Of a stretch of 15,228 nucleotides of DNA, positions 1 to 6,483 are shown in pieces. Source of the DNA: Marine group II euryarchaeote REDSEA-S43_B8 (GTDB lineage: Archaea > Thermoplasmatota > Poseidoniia > Poseidoniales > Thalassarchaeaceae); contig LUSA01000104.1 of assembly GCA_001629235.1 (NCBI GenBank), positions 3,171 to 18,398 on the forward strand, written 5' to 3'. Each line of letters opens with the position of its first letter. The stretch's first letter is position 1. The notes under the pieces are model-generated. The model did not search any database, was not told the DNA's origin, and saw only the letters and a list, made by a program, of their open reading frames with translations. The position numbers and the translations under genes are program-made.

Positions 1-816
1 GCCGTTGCCCGCCTTGAGGCAAGTCGAGTCGAGTCTGTTGAATCCCCCTATCAGGTCGGGGTGGCGGTTCATCGCCTCCCAAATCCAGTCATCTTCCTTC
101 TCCATGACTATGCCTGCGAACATTATCGCTAACTCGTCTACTGTGTTGGATACGGTGGGTAGGCCGCAACCGTCCTTTGCAACCCTCTGAGGCTCCCAAT
201 CCGGAGAATCCATGATATTTCTCAGGACATCAATGAACATGGGGAACCAAGGAGAGCTCGGAAGCGTGTAGCCGGCTCTGTTTATGCCCATCCTTCTGAG
301 CGCCTTTAGCATCGCGGCATGCTCTCCCGAGCATGTGTGGAACCACCTTCTTGGCCTTCTAACTTGTCTGCCGAACTGAATTAGGGGGACGTCCAGAGGG
401 CACTGCATCAGTCCCCATTCGGACTCGGTAAGAAGCGACTGAGCAGTAGCAACGTGTTCAGTGTCTCCGTTATGCGAGGAGCAAGAAATAGCCTTCTGCT
501 CCCAGGTCAGACCGTCGGCCTCCAATACGTCCGCAAACGCCTTCATCAACAGGGGTTTCATCATCGATCTCCCATATACCAGGACGTTCCCTCCGAACGA
601 GTGAATGATCTCTGTGCCATGTGACCAGGATATGGCCCCATGGATGGTGTTCTCGGAGACGTCAAGCCGACGGAAGTCGACTAGCGGCTCCCATTCGACG
701 TCTCTTCCGGTCGCAATCCCCTCGAACTTCTCGCCTAGCGGATTCGTGGGATATACGGACGAACCCGGCCTACCGGGAGAGACGCTTGACGGATTCGCAC
801 CCCCCTCTTCGTACAT
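1..816 (-). CDS. L-asparaginase II family (R. etli AnsA-type, PF06089), 3' end outside window
   Basis: This partial gene runs off the left edge; 272 codons are present and open. It starts at the ATG at 814-816, with a clear GGAGGT ribosome binding site at 822-827 (5-base spacer). Family motifs appear in order: RSMMK (about residues 83-87, matching the Ser-Lys pair of the R. etli enzyme), SCSSHNGD (111-118), TCSGEHAAML (161-170) and DGCGLP (215-220). This family hydrolyses L-asparagine to aspartate and ammonia and is unrelated to the classical bacterial or Ntn-type asparaginases. The usual SGKH is SGEH here, so the lysine described as a zinc ligand is Glu165; the two zinc cysteines (Cys162, Cys217) are kept. 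It is the last visible gene of a four-gene leftward operon, 34 bases after the monooxygenase. The family call is secure; the substrate in this operon is not known and could be another amide. Confidence 0.85.
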   Translation of the reverse strand, partial: MYEEGGANPSSVSPGRPGSSVYPTNPLGEKFEGIATGRDVEWEPLVDFRRLDVSENTIHGAISWSHGTEIIHSFGGNVLVYGRSMMKPLLMKAFADVLEADGLTWEQKAISCSSHNGDTEHVATAQSLLTESEWGLMQCPLDVPLIQFGRQVRRPRRWFHTCSGEHAAMLKALRRMGINRAGYTLPSSPWFPMFIDVLRNIMDSPDWEPQRVAKDGCGLPTVSNTVDELAIMFAGIVMEKEDDWIWEAMNRHPDLIGGFNRLDSTCLKAGNG

Positions 817-850
817 CAGATACCTCCGTTCACTCGGGGGGCGACTTTGT

Positions 851-1987
851 TCATGAAAACCAGCACATTATCCGGTCATCCGGGTGGAACCTCTCGGATA
901 TCTGCTTGCTTACGCTATCGACGCTACCTATCACTGCGTTATCGGTGGCTCGCTCTATCTTACTGGGGTCAATGGTCCCCTCTAGGGCGCTCCAGTAGGT
1001 GGAGAGTGCCGAACGTGCCTCATCCATGGCAGCTGCGTCCTGCTCGTCCTTGGACAGGCCTTCCTCATCGTTCACGAATACCATCACAGTTCTCGGCATC
1101 ATCCTTCTTTCCCACTTCCCACCATCAACATGGTAACTAGAACTCATTCGTTCGTGAGTCTCCTCGATGATATTGGGAGGAGTGATACTTAGGTTGAACA
1201 CTTGGACTGGTCTGAATCTGTTCACCTTCTCTTGGAGAACGCTATCGTGACTGCCCAATACAAGATTTAGCAAATCTCTCCTCCAGTCTTGCGGTATAGT
1301 CTTGATATCCTCGAACAGATACCTGTTCCCCATATTTATCGAGTCAGGGAGAGAGTCAAGCTCCAACTCAATCTGTGCCACTCTCTGGACCTCCGACCAG
1401 TCATCGTCTGTCCTGAAATTGCTCCTTGTCAGAATTGTCGGTGCGACTTTGTCACTCGAAACAACTTCTCCGTTCAGGAGTCTTAGGAAAATTTCTGATG
1501 CCTCCGAAAATATCTGGCCCCTTAGCGCGGGCCACGCTGCTTCCTCAAGGGCGTCCCTCGGGACAATTCCATATGGTCTTGCCATGAATTCGAATCGGCC
1601 CGCAGAGAAACCAATGTGTAGCTTTCTGGCCTCATCCGGATCCATTCCATGAAGTGCTAGGAACGAACCTACCCTCTCTGCCTGGGCTATGGGCCCTCCC
1701 GATGCTAGTATTGACATCACCGCACTACCGACTTCGATCCTTTCGGTTCGCGCGAACATCTCCCTTGCTACTTGGAAGAAGTCAGTGCAGAGGCCGACCT
1801 CCCCAGGATAGTGGGGGACAACAGGTTTGCTGTTCCTCTTCTGTATCTCAGTTGAAAGATGGGCCTGGGCGACCCAACCAACTCCGAACCCCAATTCGTC
1901 TGCTAGGACGACTTGGTCGAAGAAACTCGTGAACATCTCACTCGTGTCCGGAGTCTGGGATATGGAGAAGAAAACGTCGAATTCCAT
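851..1987 (-). CDS. Luciferase-like (LLM-class) flavin-dependent monooxygenase
   Basis: This 378-residue protein has the look of the bacterial luciferase-like TIM-barrel family, which uses reduced FMN or F420 to oxidise small organic substrates. The N-terminus (MEFDVFFSISQTPD) is the usual first strand. It is followed by the ADELGFGVGWVAQAHLS segment around residues 29-45, which matches the family's 'E.lGfd..w..EHH' region with AQAH in place of EHH. Further on are the conserved RTERIEVGSAV stretch (about 81-91) and SAGRFEF. The length fits the family. The start is preceded by GAGAGGG five bases upstream, which overlaps the stop of the SDR gene. It sits third in the formyltransferase-SDR-monooxygenase-asparaginase operon. 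The substrate cannot be read from sequence. The cofactor (FMN or F420) is also undetermined. Confidence 0.85.
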   Translation of the reverse strand: MEFDVFFSISQTPDTSEMFTSFFDQVVLADELGFGVGWVAQAHLSTEIQKRNSKPVVPHYPGEVGLCTDFFQVAREMFARTERIEVGSAVMSILASGGPIAQAERVGSFLALHGMDPDEARKLHIGFSAGRFEFMARPYGIVPRDALEEAAWPALRGQIFSEASEIFLRLLNGEVVSSDKVAPTILTRSNFRTDDDWSEVQRVAQIELELDSLPDSINMGNRYLFEDIKTIPQDWRRDLLNLVLGSHDSVLQEKVNRFRPVQVFNLSITPPNIIEETHERMSSSYHVDGGKWERRMMPRTVMVFVNDEEGLSKDEQDAAAMDEARSALSTYWSALEGTIDPSKIERATDNAVIGSVDSVSKQISERFHPDDRIMCWFS

Positions 1988-1998
1988 TGAAACCCTCT

Positions 1999-2799
1999 CT
2001 AAATCGAGCGCATTCTACCACCATCTACGGCCAGGCTGACTCCTCTAACGCCGCTACTGCTGGGTAGGCACAGCCAAGTCACTGCAGCAGCCGTCTCCAT
2101 CGGATCGATTAGACGTTGGATGGGGACGCCGCTCATCCAATCGTCTTGGACGGTCTTAACCGGCTTCCCGGTTCTATTAGAGATGGACTCAGCAAGAGAA
2201 CCAAGCCTGTCTGTATCGGTGAATCCAGGTAGAATGTTGTTTATCGTGATGCAGGGAGGCAACTCTCTAGACAAGGACTTGGCCCAGGATGCCATGGCAC
2301 CTCTGAGGGTGTTGGAGAGTCCTATATTGTCTATCGGCTCTCTTACCGAGGTTGAGATGATATTCACAATCCTGCCCGTACCTTCTGACTCCATATTAGG
2401 AACTAGAGCCTTAGTCAGAGTATGGGAAGCATGGAGATGTCTCCTGAAAGGACCTTCAAAGTCGGTCAACTCATTCTCCAATAGAGGTCCTCCGGGAGGG
2501 CCACCAGAATTGTTCACTAGGATGTGGATAGGGCCAATATCACTGACCATTTTCTCTACTTCGGCAATATCCTCAAGATCCAATTCGACGGCTTCATGCC
2601 CTTCTCCGTGCATCTCCTGAATAAGCGAGTCTAGGTCCGAAGAGGTTCTTGCGCATGCGATTACTCTGGCCCCACCTCTTGCTAGCATCAATGCGCAGGC
2701 TCGTCCTATGCCCTTAGATGCCCCACACACTAGAGCCGTATTTCCACTAAGAATCCCCTCGGCAAAGGGGAATTCTGAGCCTGCAAGATCGCTTCCCAT
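1999..2799 (-). CDS. SDR-family oxidoreductase with degenerate catalytic motif
   Basis: This 266-residue Rossmann-fold protein carries the SDR cofactor motif GASKGIG (residues 26-32), an NNSG motif (96-99) and the C-terminal SDR pattern INNILPGF. In the active site the classical Tyr-x-x-x-Lys is missing: aligning the following GAM puts Ser162 at the Tyr position and Arg166 at the Lys position (SNTLR), while the Ser-rich ISTSV segment (148-152) is retained. This resembles the annotated 3-oxoacyl-ACP-reductase-like SDR subgroup that is known to lack a perfect catalytic tetrad, so fatty-acid reductase activity should not be assumed. The SD (AGGTGA, 2804-2809) overlaps the stop codon of the upstream formyltransferase gene, indicating translational coupling. 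It probably acts on the same pathway as its operon neighbours. Confidence 0.88.
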   Translation of the reverse strand: MGSDLAGSEFPFAEGILSGNTALVCGASKGIGRACALMLARGGARVIACARTSSDLDSLIQEMHGEGHEAVELDLEDIAEVEKMVSDIGPIHILVNNSGGPPGGPLLENELTDFEGPFRRHLHASHTLTKALVPNMESEGTGRIVNIISTSVREPIDNIGLSNTLRGAMASWAKSLSRELPPCITINNILPGFTDTDRLGSLAESISNRTGKPVKTVQDDWMSGVPIQRLIDPMETAAAVTWLCLPSSSGVRGVSLAVDGGRMRSI

Positions 2800-2807
2800 C
2801 TAATCAC

Positions 2808-3554
2808 CTAGTCCGAGTAATGCGCATAAGTCTGGTCCCTAAGTTTTTGTCTAACCGCTTCTAGAATTTCTTCTGGTGCATTCCTGAATGTGGGGTGGTA
2901 AGCCTCGCCCTGGGGCCTCCTTATCTCGTCCCAGACTCCCTTTTCATATGCAATGAGCGCTTCTTTCATCAGGACCCCGGCAAGGACCAGAGTGTGGTAG
3001 CACAAATCCTCGTATGTCATACCCCTCGTCACGGGGAACTCTCTTCTCATCAGAAGATCCCCTGTATCAATGCCGTTGTCACAGAAGTGGGTGGAGGATC
3101 CGATTGGGATGTCATGAAAAACAGACCATGCAGGAGATGCAGAGCCTCGGCAGTCAGGGAGAAGGCCAGGGTGCGAGTTGATCACTCCATCCGAAGGATA
3201 GTCCAGAATCTCTCCTCTGATTATCCTGGTTCCGCCGAAAACGATCAGGTCCAGATCCATTCCTTCTAGATGTGGCATGACCTCTGTAGAATTGTGTATC
3301 GGGACTGAGACAACATTTACTCCCGCCTCATTGGCTTGTTCCTGAATAGATGGGGCTATCTGGTGGCCTTGGATACGCTGGAGGAACTTCTCCCTTTCCT
3401 CATCACCTATCTCGGAGTCTTCCTCTATGATCAACTCAGGGATGAAGCCCTCAGAAAGTATCTGCATGAGCATCTCTCTCCCATATGGGTGCTCTTTGAG
3501 CAGAAGGAATGCGAACTTCGGTTTACCCATGTCTATGTCTTCCGCAGGGGTCAT
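2808..3554 (-). CDS. Formyltransferase-family protein (N10-formyl-THF-type, PF00551)
   Basis: This 248-residue protein has the formyltransferase N-terminal fold with the catalytic triad in place: Asn126 and His128 in INSHPGLLPDCRG and Asp163 in CDNGIDTGDLL. Members transfer a formyl group from N10-formyltetrahydrofolate to an amine (GAR, Met-tRNA, or amino sugars). The HPGLLP form and the absence of a C-terminal OB domain point to a small-molecule or sugar formyltransferase rather than methionyl-tRNA formyltransferase, which archaea do not need. It is first in the leftward operon. The ATG at 3552-3554 is preceded by AAGGGT; an in-frame ATG eight codons later (MGKPKFAFLLL) is an equally natural start because the first beta strand begins there. 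The formyl acceptor is unknown. Confidence 0.85.
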   Translation of the reverse strand: MTPAEDIDMGKPKFAFLLLKEHPYGREMLMQILSEGFIPELIIEEDSEIGDEEREKFLQRIQGHQIAPSIQEQANEAGVNVVSVPIHNSTEVMPHLEGMDLDLIVFGGTRIIRGEILDYPSDGVINSHPGLLPDCRGSASPAWSVFHDIPIGSSTHFCDNGIDTGDLLMRREFPVTRGMTYEDLCYHTLVLAGVLMKEALIAYEKGVWDEIRRPQGEAYHPTFRNAPEEILEAVRQKLRDQTYAHYSD

Positions 3555-3656
3555 TGATACCCTTCATTTTCGGTCAAATCTGTCAAAATAGAGCATCTGA
3601 GGGAAGCAAATGCATCCCCAACCTTCAAAATGGGGTCTTGGTTCGCTTGGCTCGCT
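3555..3656. promoter_or_regulatory. Divergent promoter region between formyltransferase operon and histone gene
   Basis: These 102 bases separate two divergent transcription units. On the plus strand an A/T-rich TTCAAAAT at 3624-3631 lies about 26-32 bases before the ATG at 3657, which fits an archaeal TATA box feeding a leaderless histone transcript. On the minus strand CTATTTTGAC (within 3585-3595) is the best A/T-rich candidate for the operon promoter. Neither is a perfect consensus, so this is inference. Confidence 0.4.
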
Positions 3657-3941
3657 ATGTCAATGGTTTACAACAGCAAGATGAAGGAAGCAATAAAGGC
3701 TGGCGGATGCAACACCGCTGGAGACGCCGCTGGCGCTCTGAATGCAGCAGTAGAAGCTGCAGTTGCATCGGCAGTCGCTCGATGCGGCTCTAACGGCCGA
3801 AAGACCATCCGCTCACACGACATCGGAAGCGGAAGCTCGGATTCGGGTATGGTCGTAGCCAGCAGGGTCAAGGAGTGCAGTTTCAAGAGCTCAGGCAAAC
3901 GGCCGAAAGACCGTTCGCGCAAGCGACTTCTGAAGTCTTAG
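3657..3941 (+). CDS. Histone-fold DNA-binding protein with a broken second histone domain
   Basis: The first domain (residues about 6-56 from the ATG at 3657) reads NSKMKEAIKAGGCNT... and ends in NGRKTIRSHDI. This matches the short prokaryotic histones with a truncated third helix, whose RKT...D motif contacts DNA. After an eight-residue Gly/Ser linker comes MVVASRVKE (65-73), which looks like the beginning of a second histone domain. The frame then switches: the domain end, SAVSRAQANGRKTVRASDF with its own TGA at 3931-3933, is encoded in the +1 frame at 3874-3933. Aligned with domain one, 80 bases are missing between Lys72 and that segment. The protein made would be one histone fold plus a basic 20-odd residue tail. 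An ATG at 3630 is in frame but gives MGSWFAWLA, which does not fit the family, and it overlaps the likely TATA box; ATG 3663 is also possible. Confidence 0.7.
   Translation: MSMVYNSKMKEAIKAGGCNTAGDAAGALNAAVEAAVASAVARCGSNGRKTIRSHDIGSGSSDSGMVVASRVKECSFKSSGKRPKDRSRKRLLKS
3874..3933 (+). pseudogene. Out-of-frame C-terminal half of a second histone domain
   Basis: In the +1 frame relative to the histone gene these bases encode SAVSRAQANGRKTVRASDF and a stop. The in-frame first domain has SAVARCGSNGRKTIRSHDI, and 11 of 19 residues are identical. The 14-base string ACGGCCGAAAGACC is shared exactly between 3793-3806 and 3898-3911. This is direct evidence for an ancestral tandem two-domain histone that suffered an internal 80-base loss (genuine or from assembly). 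Confidence 0.75.
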
Positions 3942-3942
3942 A

Positions 3943-3955
3943 TCGGGTTTCCCGA
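3943..3955 (+). terminator. Short hairpin right after the histone stop
   Basis: TCGGG-TTT-CCCGA forms a perfect 5-bp stem with a 3-base loop starting two bases after the TAG at 3939-3941. No poly-T follows, so it may be a 3'-end protecting hairpin rather than an intrinsic terminator. Confidence 0.3.
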
Positions 3956-3961
3956 ACTACT

Positions 3962-4007
3962 GTCTAGCGGATGCTCTACCAGTCAATCGGTGGAGACTAA
4001 GCTAGAC
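3962..4007 (+). other. Nested stem-loop downstream of histone gene
   Basis: The outer arms GTCTAGC (3962-3968) and GCTAGAC (4001-4007) are perfectly complementary over 7 bp. Inside, CTCTACC (3974-3980) pairs with GGTGGAG (3989-3995) over 7 bp with one T-G wobble, closing an 8-base loop. The two helices are separated by a symmetric 5x5 internal loop (GGATG / ACTAA). Such a coaxial, symmetric structure in a non-coding stretch suggests a functional RNA element in the histone 3' region or a DNA-level protein site. It is not a tRNA. Confidence 0.4.
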
Positions 4008-4074
4008 ATGCTACAGATCCACACGAAAACGAACGAAACGAACCGTTCAAGTCAGCCGCCCATCATGGAGGGTC
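4008..4074 (+). other. Non-coding spacer with small ACGAA-type repeats
   Basis: Between the nested stem-loop and the small membrane gene, bases 4022-4043 contain an imperfect run of ACGAA units (ACGAAAACGAACGAAACGAACC). I see no gene in this spacer; it may hold the promoter of the next gene. Confidence 0.3.
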
Positions 4075-4197
4075 ATGGACGTCAGACCAATCCTCAATGC
4101 CGCTAGGCTCGTCTTGATCTTCCTGTTCATTCTCTTCGTGGTGTTCAGTAGAACGTCGATGCTGAGGGATAACCCCCTAAGTGGGATTCTTGGATGA
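4075..4197 (+). CDS. Small single-helix membrane protein (40 aa)
   Basis: The ATG at 4075 opens a 40-codon frame that ends in TGA at 4195-4197. It is preceded by GGAGGG at 4067-4072, a strong SD though with a short spacer of two to three bases. The product begins MDVRPILNAARLV, then has one hydrophobic helix (about residues 11-24, LVLIFLFILFVVF core), then a short polar tail with an Arg and an Asp. It looks like a one-pass inner-membrane peptide with its N-terminus carrying Arg residues. I recognise no family. The SD, the coherent hydrophobic span and the position just before another membrane-protein gene support it being real, but at this length chance cannot be excluded. Confidence 0.45.
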   Translation: MDVRPILNAARLVLIFLFILFVVFSRTSMLRDNPLSGILG

Positions 4198-4199
4198 CT

Positions 4200-4242
4200 G
4201 TGATTAGTATAAGACTAAATTTCACGATTATCTAGCCGACCC
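4200..4242 (+). promoter_or_regulatory. Likely TATA box for the 86-aa membrane protein
   Basis: The A/T-rich stretch TTAGTATAAGAC (4204-4215) is centred about 32 bases before the GTG at 4243. This fits an archaeal TATA box driving a leaderless or nearly leaderless transcript, and no SD is visible before the GTG. Confidence 0.4.
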
Positions 4243-4503
4243 GTGATTGAATCAATAATCGATTTCGCCAATAGCGAGGGGGTATCTTACCTCGGGATGA
4301 CTCTCATCTTGGGTGCCTTTTTGCTTGAGACCAGGGACTTCCTGAATAGCAAATCTTCGACCTATCTGTGGATGATGGCCGGGGGCGCAGCCCTACTTGC
4401 CATTCGCGCCTATCTTATCGACGAGTGGGCGTTCTTCATTCTGGAGGCGGTATGGTTTTTGGCCGCAGTTATGGGGCTTTGGGCGTTGTCTAACCGCAAT
4501 TGA
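4243..4503 (+). CDS. Small multi-pass membrane protein, CBU_0592-like
   Basis: This 86-residue protein starts at a GTG. It has three hydrophobic segments at about residues 16-28, 42-56 and 62-82, joined by short charged turns (LLETRDFLNSKSS; RAYLIDEW). The ending FFILEAVWFLAAVMGLWAL resembles the 'F..E..W......GL' pattern of the small CBU_0592-like membrane domain, a family of unknown function often mislabelled as permease. It ends 11 bases from the convergent stop of the SLOG gene, so transcripts from the two sides may overlap. The family assignment is by recalled pattern only. Confidence 0.65.
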   Translation: MIESIIDFANSEGVSYLGMTLILGAFLLETRDFLNSKSSTYLWMMAGGAALLAIRAYLIDEWAFFILEAVWFLAAVMGLWALSNRN

Positions 4504-4514
4504 GGCGACTAGTT

Positions 4515-4964
4515 TCACTCGACCTCTACTACTTCCGTGGGGATTCCCATTTCGGTTGCCCTCTCGATTACGATCCTAGTCCATTTGCTGGTAGGCGATG
4601 GCATAGCTAGGATGTGGGAAGCGGAGTCGAGTATTTTCTTGGTTAGAGAATTGGGCGCCTCTGCCCTGTTTCTATCGATCAAGCTTCTCTGGGGGTCATC
4701 CCACTCTTCGGAAAAGACAGCAATGGGGACCAAATTATTGTCAGACCATCTCTCTGCCATGTAGTCCACCCCGCTCGCTCCTCCGACTATGATCAGATCC
4801 GGGTATGTATTCTCAGAAATCCATCTTTCCAATGCTGACTCGAAGATTTCGAAGTCGTAGAAACGACTACTTCCGACTATTGCCAGGTTTACCACGGTGC
4901 CGTCTAGGTTGAGGTCTCGTCTACCCATGGTTTCGATGACTTCCTGCCCTGTGACCTCCTCCAT
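4515..4964 (-). CDS. SLOG-domain protein (DUF2493 / YpsA-related)
   Basis: The core reads VNLAIVGSSRFYDF, then LIIVGGASGVDYMAERWSDNN, then a C-terminal helix-strand ending in GIPTEVVEVE. The IVGSR-type strand-loop and the GGA.GVD..A..W motif are those of the SLOG superfamily, Rossmann-like proteins that bind nucleotides or nucleotide-derived ligands. The frame is open upstream to 5090, but that would overlap the conserved aspS C-terminus by 62 bases, so I prefer the ATG at 4962-4964 (149 residues, MEEVTGQEV); an ATG at 4928 (137 residues) is also possible. No good SD precedes either. It lies 64 bases after aspS on the same strand and is probably co-transcribed. Function is unknown; related domains occur in stress and defence ligand signalling. 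Confidence 0.75.
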   Translation of the reverse strand: MEEVTGQEVIETMGRRDLNLDGTVVNLAIVGSSRFYDFEIFESALERWISENTYPDLIIVGGASGVDYMAERWSDNNLVPIAVFSEEWDDPQRSLIDRNRAEAPNSLTKKILDSASHILAMPSPTSKWTRIVIERATEMGIPTEVVEVE

Positions 4965-5028
4965 AGCGCCGTCAGGGTAGCCGCCATGGATAAATGCTGT
5001 CAAGAGAAAGCAAATCTTCCTGTTCCTT

Positions 5029-6438
5029 CTAAGGGGTGACTCGACTCCTGTCTCTGGGGAAAAGAACCACTTCTCTGACGTTTCCAGCACCAGTTAGCAC
5101 CATCAGCAATCTAGCGACGCCCAATCCCCATCCAGCATGAGGCGGTGCCCCATAGCGGAAACCGTCCGTGTAGAATGTGAAGTCTGAAGGGTCAAGCCCA
5201 ACATCTCTTAGATTCTGTTCCAATACCTCCACCCTGTGCTCTCTAGCACCTCCGCTAGTCATCTCGTCCCTTCCGTAGTTAAGGTCGAATCCTCGACTGA
5301 GTTGCCCTCCAGTGGACCCTTCTTCACCCTCCTTGTGATGGATGTAGAATGGCTTCATCGACATTGGCCAGCGTGGGATGAAGTGGAAGCCCGGATACTT
5401 CTCCGCGATGATATCGCAGTGATGGCTCTCTATGTCGTCGCCCCAGCTAATTTCGCCCCCTCCTTGCTTCACTATGTCTATAGCCTCACAGTAGGGTATT
5501 CGAGGAAATGGTAGCGCGGGCGCCTCTACGGTGACGGGATCCTTTCCTTGAGATTCTCGATATTCGTTTACGGCATCGATTAGCCCCATGTCGTTCTCGG
5601 AAATCTTGCACCAGATATGGCTTATCATCCTCTCCTGAACCCCCATGACATCCTCATCGTCCATCCATGCGCCCTCGATATCGAACGATACAAACTCGTT
5701 TAGGTGCCTGTAGGTGTCGTGCTTCTCGGCCCTGAAGGCAGCCCCAATCTCGAATACCCTCTCGAGACCCCCTAGTACCGCTAGTTGCTTGTACAACTGA
5801 GGGCTCTGCGAGAGGTAGGCATCAGTCTCGAAGTACTTCATAGGGAACAGATTCGTCCCTCCTTCTGCTGCCGCGGCAATAATCTTTGGAGAGTTTATTT
5901 CTTGGAATCCCTCTGAAATCAAATGCTCCCTTCCGTACTGGAGGACCTTGCTCCTGAGTTGGAACATCGCGTTCACGTGTGCCCTTCTGAGGTCCAAGTG
6001 CCTGTTGTCCAATCTCACGTCAAGACCGACGTTAACCTCGTCAGTGACCCCAACAGGAAGGGGGGTCTCTGAGACTGCCAGAATCATTCCATCCTCGGCG
6101 TTAACTTCGAACTCAGGAGGTGGCAATGGATCCCCCTCGGGAACCTTCGGAGGGCGCTTCTTCGCCACCTTTCCAGTTATTTGGATTGTCGATTCTCTTG
6201 TCGAGGATTGTATCGAGTCGAATAAATCATCATCCATGTTGTCCTTCTTCAGGAAAGCCTGGATCCTTCCTGTTCCGTCACGGAGCATCAGGAAGCAAAT
6301 CGCACCTCTTCCTCTGACTGTCTCGGCATACCCCGCTATCGTTACCTCAGAACCGACTAGGGACTCTCCTGCCGCTACAACTTGACCTATAGTATGCGTA
6401 CGATAAGCAGTTGGCTCCCAGTTCGTACTGTCCCTCAT
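5029..6438 (-). CDS. aspS: Aspartyl-tRNA synthetase, archaeal type
   Basis: This class II aminoacyl-tRNA synthetase charges tRNA-Asp with aspartate using ATP. An N-terminal OB-fold anticodon-binding domain covers about residues 10-120. The catalytic core includes PKIIAAAAEGGTNLFPMKYFE, motif 2 FEIGAAFRAEKHDTYRHLNE and motif 3 GWGLGVARLLMVLTGAGNVREVVLFPRD, and the protein ends ..RDRSRVTP as in archaeal enzymes. The ATG at 6436-6438 (469 residues) places YRTHTIGQ near the N-terminus as in homologues. A GTG at 6483, immediately after the trmI stop, would add 15 residues and may be used by translational coupling. Compared with compact archaeal enzymes there is a Pro-rich insertion (KKRPPKVPEGDPLPPP) in the OB domain. 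That insertion covers the region used to tell discriminating from non-discriminating AspRS, so which type this is cannot be decided here. Confidence 0.95.
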   Translation of the reverse strand: MRDSTNWEPTAYRTHTIGQVVAAGESLVGSEVTIAGYAETVRGRGAICFLMLRDGTGRIQAFLKKDNMDDDLFDSIQSSTRESTIQITGKVAKKRPPKVPEGDPLPPPEFEVNAEDGMILAVSETPLPVGVTDEVNVGLDVRLDNRHLDLRRAHVNAMFQLRSKVLQYGREHLISEGFQEINSPKIIAAAAEGGTNLFPMKYFETDAYLSQSPQLYKQLAVLGGLERVFEIGAAFRAEKHDTYRHLNEFVSFDIEGAWMDDEDVMGVQERMISHIWCKISENDMGLIDAVNEYRESQGKDPVTVEAPALPFPRIPYCEAIDIVKQGGGEISWGDDIESHHCDIIAEKYPGFHFIPRWPMSMKPFYIHHKEGEEGSTGGQLSRGFDLNYGRDEMTSGGAREHRVEVLEQNLRDVGLDPSDFTFYTDGFRYGAPPHAGWGLGVARLLMVLTGAGNVREVVLFPRDRSRVTP

Positions 6439-6483
6439 GAAGCCACGTGCCGGACCGTCCCTTTGAAAGGTTTCAGTTAACAC

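Noticed and set aside
851..853. TGA at the monooxygenase end as selenocysteine or readthrough into the asparaginase
   Set aside because: The following frame hits another TGA almost at once, and the asparaginase has its own SD and ATG; no selenocysteine element is seen.
2808..3554. Methionyl-tRNA formyltransferase
   Set aside because: It lacks the C-terminal tRNA-binding domain, and archaeal translation starts with unformylated methionine.
3668..3922. 84-codon minus-strand frame over the histone
   Set aside because: It mirrors the histone codons; the plus strand carries the recognisable NGRKT motif.
3962..4007. A tRNA gene, because of 7-bp outer arms like an acceptor stem
   Set aside because: The arms are only about 32 bases apart, there is no D or T arm, no TTCRANY and no CCA; it folds as one nested hairpin.
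4965..5090. N-terminal extension of the SLOG protein to 191 residues
   Set aside because: It would overlap the conserved end of aspS, and the added residues show no SLOG features.
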